Both the position numbers and the translations under genes were made by a program. DNA of 64,000 nucleotides from Pseudomonas sp. H9. GTDB taxonomy: Bacteria; Pseudomonadota; Gammaproteobacteria; Pseudomonadales; Pseudomonadaceae. The stretch spans positions 248,001 to 312,000 of the forward strand of contig NZ_SMOK01000007.1 in the NCBI RefSeq assembly GCF_004353925.1, read 5' to 3'. Below the pieces are notes generated by a model. The model made no database searches, had not been told where the DNA came from, and was given only the letters and a program-made list of their open reading frames with translations. Shown here piece after piece: positions 20,959 through 30,181 of this stretch (position 1 is its first letter; each line of letters starts with the position of its first letter).

Positions 20959-21405
20959 ATGTTTGCCAAAGTTGTTGCCGTATCCTTGCTGACCCTCGCC
21001 AGCGCTCAGGTTTTCGCCGCCGAGTGCAAGGTCACCGTCGACTCCACCGACCAGATGTCTTTCAACACCAAGGCCATCGAAATCGACAAGAGCTGCAAGC
21101 AATTCACCGTCGAACTGACTCACTCCGGCAACCTGCCGAAGAACGTCATGGGCCACAACCTGGTGATCAGTAAAGAAGCTGACATGCAGCCGATTGCTAC
21201 CGACGGTCTGAGCGCCGGTATCGAAAAAGATTATCTGAAAGAAGGCGACGCTCGTGTGATTGCTCACACCAAGGTGATCGGCGCCAAGGAAACCGCTTCG
21301 GTGACCTTCGACGTGTCCAAGCTCGACGCTAACGAGAAGTACGGCTTCTTCTGCTCGTTCCCTGGCCACATCTCGATGATGAAAGGCACCGTTACGCTGA
21401 AGTAA
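20959..21405 (+). CDS. azu: Azurin, periplasmic blue copper protein
   Basis: Azurin is a type 1 copper electron carrier in the periplasm. The 148-residue precursor has a 20-residue signal peptide (cut at VFA-AECKV). The mature part carries the copper ligands in the expected contexts: His in VMGHNLVI (about 46 of the mature protein), Cys and His in [12 protein letters not shown] (112 and 117), and the axial Met just after (121). The structural disulfide cysteines at positions 3 and 26 (AEC and KSCK) are also there. An ANR-type box and a good AAGGAG ribosome-binding site precede it. Length and features are normal for the family. Confidence 0.97.
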   Translation: MFAKVVAVSLLTLASAQVFAAECKVTVDSTDQMSFNTKAIEIDKSCKQFTVELTHSGNLPKNVMGHNLVISKEADMQPIATDGLSAGIEKDYLKEGDARVIAHTKVIGAKETASVTFDVSKLDANEKYGFFCSFPGHISMMKGTVTLK

Positions 21406-21424
21406 TTCGGGGGCTTTTAATCTA

Positions 21425-21481
21425 ATCGCGGGGCAAGCCCGCTCCTACAGCTGGTGTGTGGGAGCGGGCTTGCCCCGCGAT
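21425..21481. repeat. REPIN
   Basis: An inverted pair of REP cores fills the gap between the convergent azu and nadE genes. Confidence 0.9.
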
Positions 21482-21491
21482 GCATTTCACG

Positions 21492-22319
21492 TCACGGCGC
21501 GAACGGCATCTCGCGTTTGTGTTGGGTCTTCTCGTAAGTGCCCTTGATAATCGCAAAGGCCTCTTCGCTCACCGGCTCGCCGTGCAGGAAGGCATCGATC
21601 TGTGCATACGTCACGCCGTGAGACGCTTCATCCGGCTTGCCTGGCGCCAGGTCTTCAAGATCGGCCGTCGGCACTTTTTCTACCAACGATTCCGGCGCAC
21701 CAAAGCTGCGCGCAATCGCCCGTACCTGGTTTTTCACCAGCCCACTCAACGGGGCGAGGTCGCAGGAGCCATCACCGAACTTGGTAAAGAAACCCATCAC
21801 GGCTTCAGCCGCATGGTCGGTACCGATCACCAGCCCCTGACGGGCACCGGCGATGGTGTACTGGGCCACCATGCGCATCCGCGCCTTGGTGTTGCCAACC
21901 ACGAAATCGACCATCGCCGGCTGACCGTTCTCCAGTGCTTTCACCTCTTTGGCCAGTGCTTGTACGGCAGGGGCAATGTTCACCGTGTGCAGCTCATCTG
22001 GCTTGATCACGTCCAGGCAGGCCTGGGCGTCGTGTTCATCCTGCTGTACGTGGTAAGGCAGGCGCACGGCGATGAAGCAGTAGCCCGCGTCGCCGGTCTC
22101 GCTGCGCAGCTCGTTGATTGCCCGTTGTGCCAGTAATGCAGCGGTCAACGAGTCGACGCCACCACTGATCCCCAGCACCAGGGTTTTGAGCCGGGCATTG
22201 TTCAGGCACTGCTTGATGAACGCCACGCGCCGGGTCACTTCGGCATCGAGCGCGGCGCGGTCGGCAAAGGGCGGCTGAACCTTGAGCGCTTGCGCAATCT
22301 CTCGCTGAACGGCTTGCAT
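21492..22319 (-). CDS. nadE: NH3-dependent NAD+ synthetase
   Basis: NadE makes the last step of NAD+ synthesis, amidating deamido-NAD with ammonia and ATP. The 275 residues include the ATP pyrophosphatase P-loop [14 protein letters not shown] (about 52-65) and the family segments [34 protein letters not shown] and [19 protein letters not shown] (loops that close on the substrate). No glutaminase domain is present, so it uses free ammonia. It lies 3 bases after pncB in a two-gene NAD-salvage operon. Confidence 0.95.
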   Translation of the reverse strand: MQAVQREIAQALKVQPPFADRAALDAEVTRRVAFIKQCLNNARLKTLVLGISGGVDSLTAALLAQRAINELRSETGDAGYCFIAVRLPYHVQQDEHDAQACLDVIKPDELHTVNIAPAVQALAKEVKALENGQPAMVDFVVGNTKARMRMVAQYTIAGARQGLVIGTDHAAEAVMGFFTKFGDGSCDLAPLSGLVKNQVRAIARSFGAPESLVEKVPTADLEDLAPGKPDEASHGVTYAQIDAFLHGEPVSEEAFAIIKGTYEKTQHKREMPFAP

Positions 22320-22322
22320 GAA

Positions 22323-23525
22323 TTACTCCTTGGGCACTTTGAAAACGTGGCGCAGGTAGGCAACGAAATTTTCGTCGCGACATTGGGTCTTGGCGGCCTC
22401 GTCGGAAATCTTGGCGACAGGCTGGCCGTTACAGTCGGTCATTTTAAGCACGATGCTCATTGGCGCCACCCCGGGAATGTCACACGTCAGGTTGGTACCA
22501 ATGCCGAAACTGACGTTGATCCGACCGCGCAGCGCCCGGAAGATCTCCAGTGACTTGGTCAGGTTCAGGCCATCGGAGAACACCAGAGTCTTGGTCATCG
22601 GGTCAATGCCCAGCTTGCGGTAATGGTCGATGGCTTTTTCGGCCCAGCGTATCGGGTCGCCCGAGTCATGGCGCAGGCCATCGAACAGCTTGGCGAAGAA
22701 CAGGTCGAAATCGCCGAGGAACGCATCCATGGTGATGCAGTCGGTCAAGGCGATGCCGAGCAAGCCGCGGTATTCGCGCACCCAGCAGTCGAGGGCGGCG
22801 ATCTGGCTGTCGATCAGCCGCGGGCCGAGTTGCTGGTGAGCCATGATCCATTCATGGGCCATGGTGCCCAGGGGTTTGATATCCAGCTTTCGTGCCAGGT
22901 GCACGTTGCTGGTACCGACGAAGCGTGCCGGGAAGTCGTCTTTGAGCACGCGTACCACTTCTTCCTGGACCTTGTAGGAGAAGCGTCGGCGGGTACCGAA
23001 GTCGGCCACTTGCAGCTCGGCCAGCTCGTCACCGCTGGCATGTGCTCTGAGCCAGTCGAACTTGCGATACAGCTGGTCGCGGGCATCGCTGAGCTTGACC
23101 TGCGGGTAGCGATGGCGGTTACGTACTTCGCTGATGATCGCCAGCAGTGGTACCTCGAAAAGAATCACATGCAGCCATGGGCCGCGCAGACGCAGGAACA
23201 ACTGATCGTTTTCAATGCCCAGTTGCAGGTAGCGCAGGTTGAAGCGGAACAGGCCGAGAAAGCGCAGGAAATCCGGCTTGATGAAGCTGATCTGTTCGAG
23301 GAAGCCCAATTGCCCATTGGCTAGGTTCAGTTCACATAACTGGTCGATCTGCTCACGTATTTGCGCCAAATAAGGGCGCAGGTCTTCGCCATTGCGGCAA
23401 CGAAACTCCCATTCGACTTCAACGTTGGGATAGTTGTGCAGCACAGCCTGCATCATGCTCAGTTTGTAGAAATCCGTGTCGAGCAGGTTCTGCACGATGC
23501 GATCGGCGAAGGCGCTCTCGCTCAT
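22323..23525 (-). CDS. pncB: Nicotinate phosphoribosyltransferase
   Basis: PncB converts nicotinate and PRPP, helped by ATP, to nicotinate mononucleotide, the entry to the Preiss-Handler pathway that NadE finishes. The 400 residues start [28 protein letters not shown], with the conserved DFYKLSM segment, and include [14 protein letters not shown] (PRPP/nicotinate site), [11 protein letters not shown] and [10 protein letters not shown]. The size is the usual 400. First gene of the pncB-nadE operon. The 470 bases upstream hold the divergent bra promoter region. Confidence 0.95.
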   Translation of the reverse strand: MSESAFADRIVQNLLDTDFYKLSMMQAVLHNYPNVEVEWEFRCRNGEDLRPYLAQIREQIDQLCELNLANGQLGFLEQISFIKPDFLRFLGLFRFNLRYLQLGIENDQLFLRLRGPWLHVILFEVPLLAIISEVRNRHRYPQVKLSDARDQLYRKFDWLRAHASGDELAELQVADFGTRRRFSYKVQEEVVRVLKDDFPARFVGTSNVHLARKLDIKPLGTMAHEWIMAHQQLGPRLIDSQIAALDCWVREYRGLLGIALTDCITMDAFLGDFDLFFAKLFDGLRHDSGDPIRWAEKAIDHYRKLGIDPMTKTLVFSDGLNLTKSLEIFRALRGRINVSFGIGTNLTCDIPGVAPMSIVLKMTDCNGQPVAKISDEAAKTQCRDENFVAYLRHVFKVPKE

Positions 23526-23921
23526 AAGGGGCTCCGTAAGGGGCGCGCGCCATCATCAGCCAGCGATGGCGCACAGACCTTGCCATTGTGCCAGCCTTTT
23601 TCTGCAGGTGGGCAGGCACGCCTCGGGTACATCGGTAGCAGCCTCAAGGTAGCAGCACTTTCGCTGGTCAGCGTCTAGCCTGTAATGGTGCCCGCTGTAG
23701 CAGTCGCGCACCACGGATGTGCAGTTCGGTTACGCATCCTGTTACAGGCTAGTTGCACGTAAACACTTGCCGGGGTTGCAATGATGGCACTGAGCAGTTG
23801 CTCTTTTTGTTTCGAAGCGGTGGCGCTATCCGTATCGCAGACGGTTGCACAGCCAATAAAAAAAGGGCACGGCTCAGGCCCCGGTAACTTCTTCATGAGT
23901 TTTCCCAGAATAAAAAACCAA

Positions 23922-23937
23922 TGGCACGGCCCTTGCT
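23922..23937 (+). promoter_or_regulatory. Sigma-54 promoter of the bra operon
   Basis: TGGCACGGCCCTTGCT matches the sigma-54 consensus TGGCACG-N4-TTGCW at every defined position, with exactly 10 bases between the GG and GC dinucleotides. It ends 58 bases before the braC start codon. The enhancer-binding protein that activates it (NtrC or another) cannot be told from this sequence. The upstream gap 23526-23921 has no gene that I can see. Confidence 0.75.
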
Positions 23938-23995
23938 CAGAGCAATTGCTGAAAGTTGTAGTGCCAACCAAAAAAACTCCAAGGAGCACCACCTC

Positions 23996-25132
23996 ATGTC
24001 GCAGACGTTTTACAAGAAAGGCTTTCTGGCCCTTGCCGTAGCTACGGCGCTGGGTGTTTCTTCGTATGTTCAGGCCGACATCAAGATCGGTGTAGCAGGC
24101 CCGATGACCGGTGCCAACGCAGCGTTTGGCGAGCAGTACATGAAAGGTGCCCAGGCGGCAGCCGACAAGATCAACGCCACAGGTGGGATCAACGGTGAGA
24201 AAATCGTCCTGGTCAAGGGCGATGACGCTTGCGAGCCGAAGCAGGCCGTGGCCGTGGCCAACCGTCTGGTCGACCAGGACAAGGTTGCCGGTGTGGTCGG
24301 GCACTTCTGCTCGTCCAACACCATTCCAGCTTCCGAGGTGTATGACGAAGCCGGCATCATCGCTATTACCCCGGGCTCGACCAACCCGCAGGTTACCGAG
24401 CGCGGCCTGACCGCCATGTTCCGTATGTGCGGGCGTGACGACCAGCAGGGGATTGTCGCCGGCAATTACATCGTCGACGTGCTCAAGGGCAAGAAGGTCG
24501 TGGTCCTGCACGACAAGGACACCTACGGTCAGGGCCTGGCCGATGCCACCAAAGCTCAGTTGGAAAAGCGCGGTGTTAAACCGGTGCTGTACGAAGGCCT
24601 GACCCGCGGCGAGAAAGACTTCAGCGCCGTAGTCACCAAGATCCGCGCCGCTGGTGCCGACGTGGTGTACTTCGGTGGCCTGCACCCGGAGGCCGGCCCT
24701 CTGGTTCGTCAGTTGCGTGAGCAGGGCCTCAAGGATGTCGCCTTCATGTCCGACGATGGCATTGTCACCGACGAATTGGTGGCCACTGCCGGTGGCGCGC
24801 AATACACCAACGGCGTGTACATGACCTTCGGCGCCGATCCGCGCCTGCTGCCAGACAGCAAGGCAGTGGTCGAAGAGTTCCGCAAAGCCGGCACCGAGCC
24901 TGAAGGCTATACCCTGTATGCCTACGCTTCGGTTCAGGCGCTGGCGGCCGCCTTCAACGGTGCCAAGTCGAACAAGGGCGAAGACGCTGCCAAATGGCTT
25001 AAAGCCAATCCGGTGCAAACCGTGATGGGCGAGAAGAAATGGGACAGCAAAGGCGACCTGACCGTCTCCGACTACGTGGTCTACCAGTGGGATGCAAACG
25101 GCAAGTACCACCAACTGGAAAAACAAAAATAA
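23996..25132 (+). CDS. braC: Branched-chain amino acid ABC transporter binding protein
   Basis: Periplasmic receptor for leucine, isoleucine, valine and often alanine or threonine. From the ATG at 23996, behind an AAGGAG site, it has 378 residues. The signal peptide (core FLALAVATALGVSS) is cut near VQA-DIKIG at about residue 26. The mature protein is of the LivK type: IGVAGPMTGANAAFGEQYMKGA (start of lobe 1), DDACEPKQAVAVANRLV, and the paired cysteines at about 80 and 105 positions apart (DACEP and HFCSS). The first gene of braCDEFG is separated from braD by a stable hairpin that probably lets braC be made in excess. Confidence 0.95.
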   Translation: MSQTFYKKGFLALAVATALGVSSYVQADIKIGVAGPMTGANAAFGEQYMKGAQAAADKINATGGINGEKIVLVKGDDACEPKQAVAVANRLVDQDKVAGVVGHFCSSNTIPASEVYDEAGIIAITPGSTNPQVTERGLTAMFRMCGRDDQQGIVAGNYIVDVLKGKKVVVLHDKDTYGQGLADATKAQLEKRGVKPVLYEGLTRGEKDFSAVVTKIRAAGADVVYFGGLHPEAGPLVRQLREQGLKDVAFMSDDGIVTDELVATAGGAQYTNGVYMTFGADPRLLPDSKAVVEEFRKAGTEPEGYTLYAYASVQALAAAFNGAKSNKGEDAAKWLKANPVQTVMGEKKWDSKGDLTVSDYVVYQWDANGKYHQLEKQK

Positions 25133-25143
25133 CAACGGTATCC

Positions 25144-25165
25144 GACCCGGGCTTGTGCCCGGGTC
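25144..25165 (+). terminator. Intra-operon hairpin between braC and braD
   Basis: A perfect 9-base stem GACCCGGGC/GCCCGGGTC with a TTGT loop follows braC by 11 bases but lacks an adjacent T-run. It may act as an attenuator or protect the braC mRNA 3' end, lowering downstream expression. The remaining bases to braD carry no gene. Confidence 0.65.
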
Positions 25166-25292
25166 GCTACCCGGTTTTGCGCCGTACCTGTCTTTTCTCG
25201 TAGATCTGCACAACCCTGCGCTGCGAGGGCCGCTTCATCCGGGGCTCACCGTAGTCGGCGCTTGTGCAATCTCAAATACGTGAGATTGCGTT

Positions 25293-26207
25293 ATGGATGG
25301 TATTTTTCTGCAGCAACTGGTCAATGGGCTGACCCTGGGGTCTGTCTACGGCCTGATCGCCATCGGCTACACAATGGTCTATGGCATTATCGGCATGATC
25401 AACTTCGCGCACGGCGAGGTGTATATGATCTCCGCTTACCTGGCGGCGATCAGTCTGGCATTGCTGGCGTACTTCGGTATCGAATCCTTCCCGCTGCTGA
25501 TGCTCGGGACGCTGATCTTCACCATTGTGGTTACCGGCGTTTATGGCTGGACCATCGAACGCATCGCCTACAAACCCCTGCGTAACTCCACCCGCCTGGC
25601 ACCGCTGATCAGTGCTATCGGTATTTCGCTGATCCTGCAGAACTACGCACAGATCAGCCAGGGCGCGCGCCAGCAAGGCGTTCCCACCCTGCTCGAAGGC
25701 GCCTTGCGCGTGGAAGTAGGCACCGGCTTCGTGCAACTGACCTACACCAAGATCTTCATCCTGGTGGCCGCCTTCGTCGGCATGGCTGCGCTCACCTACA
25801 TCATCAAGTTCACCAAGTTGGGGCGCATGTGCCGTGCCACCCAACAGGATCGCAAGATGGCCTCGATCCTCGGTATCAACACTGACCGGGTGATCTCCTA
25901 CGTGTTCGTGATTGGTGCGGTGATGGCTGCGCTGGCCGGTGTGCTGATCACCATGAACTACGGCACCTTCGACTTCTATGCTGGCTTCATCATCGGCATC
26001 AAGGCTTTCACCGCAGCAGTGTTGGGCGGTATCGGCTCGTTACCGGGCGCCATGCTCGGCGGGATCATCCTCGGTATCTCCGAGTCGTTGTTCTCCGGGT
26101 TGATCAACTCCGACTACAAAGACGTGTTCAGTTTCTCCCTGTTGGTGCTGATTCTGATCTTCCGTCCCCAAGGCCTGCTGGGTCGCCCACTCGTGGCGAA
26201 GGTGTAA
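25293..26207 (+). CDS. braD: Branched-chain amino acid ABC transporter permease (LivH type)
   Basis: One of the two inner-membrane permeases of the Bra system. The 304 residues contain about eight hydrophobic helices and the LivH hallmarks NGLTLGSVYGLIAIGYTMVYGIIGMINFAHGE (quoted in parts: GLTLGSVYGLIAIGYTMVY, GMINFAHGEVYM), TRLAPLISAIGISL and AVLGGIGSLPGAMLGG near the end. It starts 160 bases after braC, and braE follows two bases after its stop. Confidence 0.94.
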   Translation: MDGIFLQQLVNGLTLGSVYGLIAIGYTMVYGIIGMINFAHGEVYMISAYLAAISLALLAYFGIESFPLLMLGTLIFTIVVTGVYGWTIERIAYKPLRNSTRLAPLISAIGISLILQNYAQISQGARQQGVPTLLEGALRVEVGTGFVQLTYTKIFILVAAFVGMAALTYIIKFTKLGRMCRATQQDRKMASILGINTDRVISYVFVIGAVMAALAGVLITMNYGTFDFYAGFIIGIKAFTAAVLGGIGSLPGAMLGGIILGISESLFSGLINSDYKDVFSFSLLVLILIFRPQGLLGRPLVAKV

Positions 26208-26209
26208 GT

Positions 26210-27493
26210 ATGTCTGCTGCCAAATCTGTTTCATTCGATCTAAAGCGCAGCCTGATCGATGCGATTCTCGCCGGGCTGATCTCCCTGATTGTTTTCGGCC
26301 CTATCGTCGGCGTGGTGCTTGACGGCTACAGCTTCAACATGGAACCGACCCGAGTCGCCTGGCTAGTAGCCGGGGTGATGGCCGGGCGCTTTCTGCTCAG
26401 CCTGTTCCTGCAGACCCCTAAAGGCCAATCGATCCTGCAAAGCTTCGAAGGTGGCGGCTCCGGTGTGCACGTGCTGGCGCCCGACTACAAGTCGCGGCTG
26501 CGCTGGATTATCCCGGCGCTGATCGTGATCGCCATTGTGTTTCCGTTCTTCGCCAACAAGTACCTGCTGACCGTGGTGATCCTTGGTCTGATCTATGTGC
26601 TGCTGGGGTTGGGCCTGAACATCGTGGTGGGTCTGGCTGGCTTGCTCGACCTCGGCTACGTGGCGTTCTATGCCATCGGTGCCTATGGCCTGGCGCTGGG
26701 CTATCAGTACCTGGGCCTGGGCTTTTGGACCGTGTTGCCACTGGCGGCCATTGCGGCAGCGCTGGCCGGGTGCATATTAGGTTTCCCGGTGCTACGGATG
26801 CACGGTGACTACTTGGCCATCGTGACCTTGGGCTTTGGCGAAATCATTCGTCTGGTGCTCAACAACTGGCTGTCGTTTACCGGCGGCCCTAACGGCATGC
26901 CGGTGCCTTCGCCGACCTTCATGGGCTTGGAGTTCGGGCGTCGGGCCAAGGACGGTGGGATACCGTTTCACGAGTTCTTCGGCATCGACTACAACCCCAA
27001 CATCAAGTTTCTGTTCATTTACATCGTACTGTTCCTCGTCGTGCTGGCGGTGCTGTACATCAAGCATCGGTTGACCCGGATGCCGGTCGGCCGCGCCTGG
27101 GAAGCCTTGCGTGAAGACGAAATCGCCTGCCGTTCCATGGGCCTCAACCATGTGCTGGTCAAGCTGTCTGCGTTCACTTTGGGTGCATCGACGGCAGGCT
27201 TGGCCGGGGTGTTCTTCGCCAGTTACCAGGGCTTTGTGAACCCGTCTTCGTTCACCTTCTTCGAGTCGGCATTGATCCTCGCCATCGTGGTGCTGGGCGG
27301 CATGGGGTCGACTGTCGGTGTGGTGATCGCCGCGTTCGTGCTGACTGTGGCCCCGGAGCTGCTGCGTAGCTTCTCCGAGTACCGGGTACTGCTGTTCGGC
27401 GTGCTCATGGTGTTGATGATGATCTGGCGACCGCGCGGTTTGATCCGTATCAGCCGTACCGGTGTAGTTCCGCGTAAAGGAGTAGCGCCATGA
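26210..27493 (+). CDS. braE: Branched-chain amino acid ABC transporter permease (LivM type)
   Basis: The second permease of the Bra system, 427 residues with about ten helices. An N-terminal extension of about 100 residues (two helices and a loop) precedes the conserved core, which begins near LTVVILGLIYVLLGLGLNIVVG and continues with GLLDLGYVAFYAIGAYG. The EAA-like loop is GRAWEALREDEIACRSMGLN (about residues 293-312). The long N-terminus is normal for Pseudomonas BraE and E. coli LivM. Its stop overlaps the braF start by four bases (ATGA). Confidence 0.94.
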   Translation: MSAAKSVSFDLKRSLIDAILAGLISLIVFGPIVGVVLDGYSFNMEPTRVAWLVAGVMAGRFLLSLFLQTPKGQSILQSFEGGGSGVHVLAPDYKSRLRWIIPALIVIAIVFPFFANKYLLTVVILGLIYVLLGLGLNIVVGLAGLLDLGYVAFYAIGAYGLALGYQYLGLGFWTVLPLAAIAAALAGCILGFPVLRMHGDYLAIVTLGFGEIIRLVLNNWLSFTGGPNGMPVPSPTFMGLEFGRRAKDGGIPFHEFFGIDYNPNIKFLFIYIVLFLVVLAVLYIKHRLTRMPVGRAWEALREDEIACRSMGLNHVLVKLSAFTLGASTAGLAGVFFASYQGFVNPSSFTFFESALILAIVVLGGMGSTVGVVIAAFVLTVAPELLRSFSEYRVLLFGVLMVLMMIWRPRGLIRISRTGVVPRKGVAP

Positions 27494-28365
27494 GCGATGA
27501 CGTGATTCTCTCGGTCGACAACTTGATGATGCACTTTGGCGGGATCAAGGCGCTCAGCGATGTCAGCCTCAAGGTCAAACGCAACGCCATCTTCGCCCTG
27601 ATCGGCCCCAACGGCGCCGGCAAGACCACGGTGTTCAACTGCCTCACCGGCTTTTACAAAGCCAGTGGCGGCAAAATCGAACTGAACATGCGCGGCACTC
27701 GCACCAACGTGATCCAGTTGCTGGGCGAGCGCTTCCAACTGGGTGACTTTGTTTCACCGAAGCGCTTTATCAACCGCATGCACTACAAAATGTTCGGCGG
27801 TACCCACCTGGTCAACCGCGCAGGGCTGGCGCGAACGTTCCAGAACATTCGCCTGTTCAAGGAAATGTCGGTGGTGGAGAACCTGCTGGTGGCCCAGCAC
27901 ATGTGGGTCAACCGCAACCTGCTGGCGGGTGTGCTCAACACCAAGGCCTACCGTAAAGCTGAAAGCGATGCTCTGGACCATGCATTCTATTGGCTGGAAG
28001 TGGTCGACTTGGTCGACTGCGCCAACCGCCTGGCCGGTGAGCTGTCTTACGGCCAGCAGCGTCGCCTGGAGATCGCCCGGGCCATGTGCACGCGTCCGCA
28101 GATTATCTGCCTGGACGAACCTGCGGCTGGCCTCAACCCTCAGGAAACCGAAGCGCTGAGCAAGATGATCCGGGTGCTGCGCGACGAGCATGACCTGACC
28201 GTGGTGCTGATTGAGCACGACATGGGCATGGTGATGAGCATTTCCGACCATATTGTGGTGCTTGACCACGGCAACGTGATCGCCGAAGGCGCACCGCAAG
28301 ACATCCGTCACAACCCGACGGTGATTGCGGCTTATCTGGGCGCCGATGAAGAGGAACTGGTATGA
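27490..28365 (+). CDS. braF: Branched-chain amino acid ABC transporter ATPase (LivG type)
   Basis: One of two cytoplasmic ATPases powering the Bra transporter. In 291 residues it has Walker A GPNGAGKTT (about 38-46), the long LivG-type insertion after it, the signature LSYGQQRRLEIARAM (about 180-194), Walker B IICLDEPAAGLNP and the H-loop LIEHDM. Overlaps braE upstream and braG downstream by four bases each, so all three are coupled. Confidence 0.95.
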   Translation: MSDDVILSVDNLMMHFGGIKALSDVSLKVKRNAIFALIGPNGAGKTTVFNCLTGFYKASGGKIELNMRGTRTNVIQLLGERFQLGDFVSPKRFINRMHYKMFGGTHLVNRAGLARTFQNIRLFKEMSVVENLLVAQHMWVNRNLLAGVLNTKAYRKAESDALDHAFYWLEVVDLVDCANRLAGELSYGQQRRLEIARAMCTRPQIICLDEPAAGLNPQETEALSKMIRVLRDEHDLTVVLIEHDMGMVMSISDHIVVLDHGNVIAEGAPQDIRHNPTVIAAYLGADEEELV

Positions 28366-29078
28366 GTGCACCGATCCTCGAAATGAAAGAGATCGACGTG
28401 TTCTACGGGCCGATCCAGGCCCTGAAGAAAGTCTCGCTGCATATCAATGAAGGGGAAACGGTGAGCCTGATCGGCTCCAACGGGGCGGGTAAGTCGACGC
28501 TGCTGATGTCGATATTCGGTCAGCCACGGGCAGCGGGCGGTCAGATCGTCTACCGCGGCACCGACATTACCCACAAATCGTCCCACTACATCGCTTCCAA
28601 CGGAATTGCCCAATCGCCCGAGGGGCGTCGGGTGTTCCCGGACATGTCGGTGGAAGAGAACCTGATGATGGGCACCATCCCCATTGGTGACAAGTTTGCC
28701 AGCGAAGACATGCAGCGCATGTTCGAGCTGTTTCCGCGCCTCAAGGAGCGGCGTAACCAGCGGGCGATGACCATGTCAGGTGGCGAACAGCAAATGTTGG
28801 CCATCGCCCGGGCCTTGATGAGCCGACCCAAGCTGTTACTGCTCGATGAGCCATCGTTGGGGTTGGCGCCGATCGTGGTCAAACAGATCTTTGCCACCTT
28901 GCGTGAGCTGGCGCAGACCGGGATGACCATCTTCCTGGTGGAACAGAACGCCAACCACGCGCTCAAGCTCTCTGATCGAGCCTATGTAATGGTCAACGGT
29001 CAGATCCGTTTGAGCGGCACCGGGCAAGAGCTGTTGGTCAACGAAGAGGTGCGTAACGCCTACCTGGGCGGGCACTGA
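28362..29078 (+). CDS. braG: Branched-chain amino acid ABC transporter ATPase (LivF type)
   Basis: The second ATPase of the Bra transporter. The 238 residues show Walker A GSNGAGKST (about 38-46), signature MSGGEQQMLAIARAL (about 139-153), Walker B LLLLDEPSLGLAP and the switch segment FLVEQNANHAL. It is the last gene of the bra operon; the palindrome 8 bases after its stop marks the left edge of the AT-rich island. Confidence 0.95.
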   Translation: MSAPILEMKEIDVFYGPIQALKKVSLHINEGETVSLIGSNGAGKSTLLMSIFGQPRAAGGQIVYRGTDITHKSSHYIASNGIAQSPEGRRVFPDMSVEENLMMGTIPIGDKFASEDMQRMFELFPRLKERRNQRAMTMSGGEQQMLAIARALMSRPKLLLLDEPSLGLAPIVVKQIFATLRELAQTGMTIFLVEQNANHALKLSDRAYVMVNGQIRLSGTGQELLVNEEVRNAYLGGH

Positions 29079-29086
29079 TACTATGT

Positions 29087-29125
29087 ACCAAGCTAAGCAC
29101 TAATATATTAGGTGCCTAGCTTGGT
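29087..29125. terminator. Long palindrome between braG and the island operon
   Basis: ACCAAGCTA and TAGCTTGGT lie at the two ends of a 39-base near-perfect palindrome with one mismatch and one bulge near the middle (core TAATATATTA). It sits between the stop codons of two convergent operons and can work as a terminator for both. T-runs are short on both sides. Confidence 0.65.
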
Positions 29126-29127
29126 TC

Positions 29128-30177
29128 TTATTGTAGAGGGTGCATTTTTGGTTCGGTTTCATGTGTCGTTTTAGTTACTATGTATCGACTTGGGTCGCCA
29201 GTGGTAAACGCTTCAGAGTCGAACATTACATAATTTTTGCCGGTTTCAAATGAACTATTAAATGATAATCCATCTAGCCGTGCTTCTGATTTTATGAATT
29301 CACACAAAAATTGAGTAGGTATATATTCAAGGTGACTATTTTCAGGTCTGATTGGCTTTGATAAGTCTGCTGATAGAAGCTCAAGAAGATTAAGAAAATT
29401 GAGTGCTGGCTCCAGTTGGTTTTCCTCGAATGATGCCATTGAACAGTTTTTTCGTGGTTCTGTTAAGTCCAGTATGTAAAGATCTTTGTCTGGAGAGAAC
29501 TCTGAAACATAGATGCTGCTAGAGTTGCTTGGTCTTACTTCGCTTATGCAGGTTTCAATGTTTTCTGCAAGATACAAGTATGGGATCCCAATAGGGTTGG
29601 CTCTCCCTCCACTTACTATCGAGTGAGGAGGAGTTCCCATTTTGTCCCTAGTTAAAGGCTCTTCGGAAATGCGAGCTCGATAGTATTTGTCTTCTTTGTA
29701 TATTGGGGTTTTAAGCTGCTCAAGAAGCTGAAAGAAAACTGAGCTGTCAGTGCTTTGGGACGCTTCTTTAAAAATCGAAGAGTATATTGTGTTTTTCGGA
29801 AAGAACCGGTTTTTATGTTTTAGTTCAACTTTAAACTCTTCCCAGCTTTGGTTGTGTCCATCTAGCTCAAAGTCAAAAATATGTTTCTTTTCTCCAAATC
29901 CTGGCTCGTTAAATATTGCGTCAATAAGTAGGTTCGGGTTTCTTACGTTAGGGGAAATTATGCCGTATATATTTGCTAGGATGTCTGAGAAACTCTTGCC
30001 TTCGGTTGACTCTGTGAGGCCGTAAGTGAATATTTCTATTTTGTCTCGAAGGACTAACGGGTTTACACATTGAACTCGGTTGGCTCCGCAGAAGCTACAC
30101 CGATTCAATTCGGCTGTACTGTATATCTTCTCAATTACGGCTGTGTCTGAAAAGCAGTTCGTGCAACATCTGGCCAT
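29128..30177 (-). CDS. Zinc-ribbon RES-domain protein
   Basis: The 349-residue protein has an N-terminal cysteine cluster (C5xxC8 and C27xxC30) of zinc-ribbon type, a middle region like the HEPN/RES N-terminal domain, and a C-terminal RES domain. RES landmarks are YYRARI (Arg at 167/169), GRANPIGIPYLYLAENIETCISEVRP (quoted in parts: GRANPIGIPYLYLA, ETCISEVRP; Glu213) and LDGLSFNSS (Ser308/309), which fit the Arg-Glu-Ser set that names the fold. Characterised RES toxins degrade NAD+ (MbcT, NatT) or ADP-ribosylate PRPP synthetase (ParT). It is the last gene of a three-gene operon, 4 bases after the sce7725-type gene, and is much AT-richer than braG. A toxin or effector role is inferred. Confidence 0.8.
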   Translation of the reverse strand: MARCCTNCFSDTAVIEKIYSTAELNRCSFCGANRVQCVNPLVLRDKIEIFTYGLTESTEGKSFSDILANIYGIISPNVRNPNLLIDAIFNEPGFGEKKHIFDFELDGHNQSWEEFKVELKHKNRFFPKNTIYSSIFKEASQSTDSSVFFQLLEQLKTPIYKEDKYYRARISEEPLTRDKMGTPPHSIVSGGRANPIGIPYLYLAENIETCISEVRPSNSSSIYVSEFSPDKDLYILDLTEPRKNCSMASFEENQLEPALNFLNLLELLSADLSKPIRPENSHLEYIPTQFLCEFIKSEARLDGLSFNSSFETGKNYVMFDSEAFTTGDPSRYIVTKTTHETEPKMHPLQ

Positions 30178-30181
30178 AACA

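Noticed and set aside
23675..25213. A 512-codon open frame antisense to braC
   Set aside because: It crosses braC and the sigma-54 promoter and has the low-complexity look of an antisense reading.
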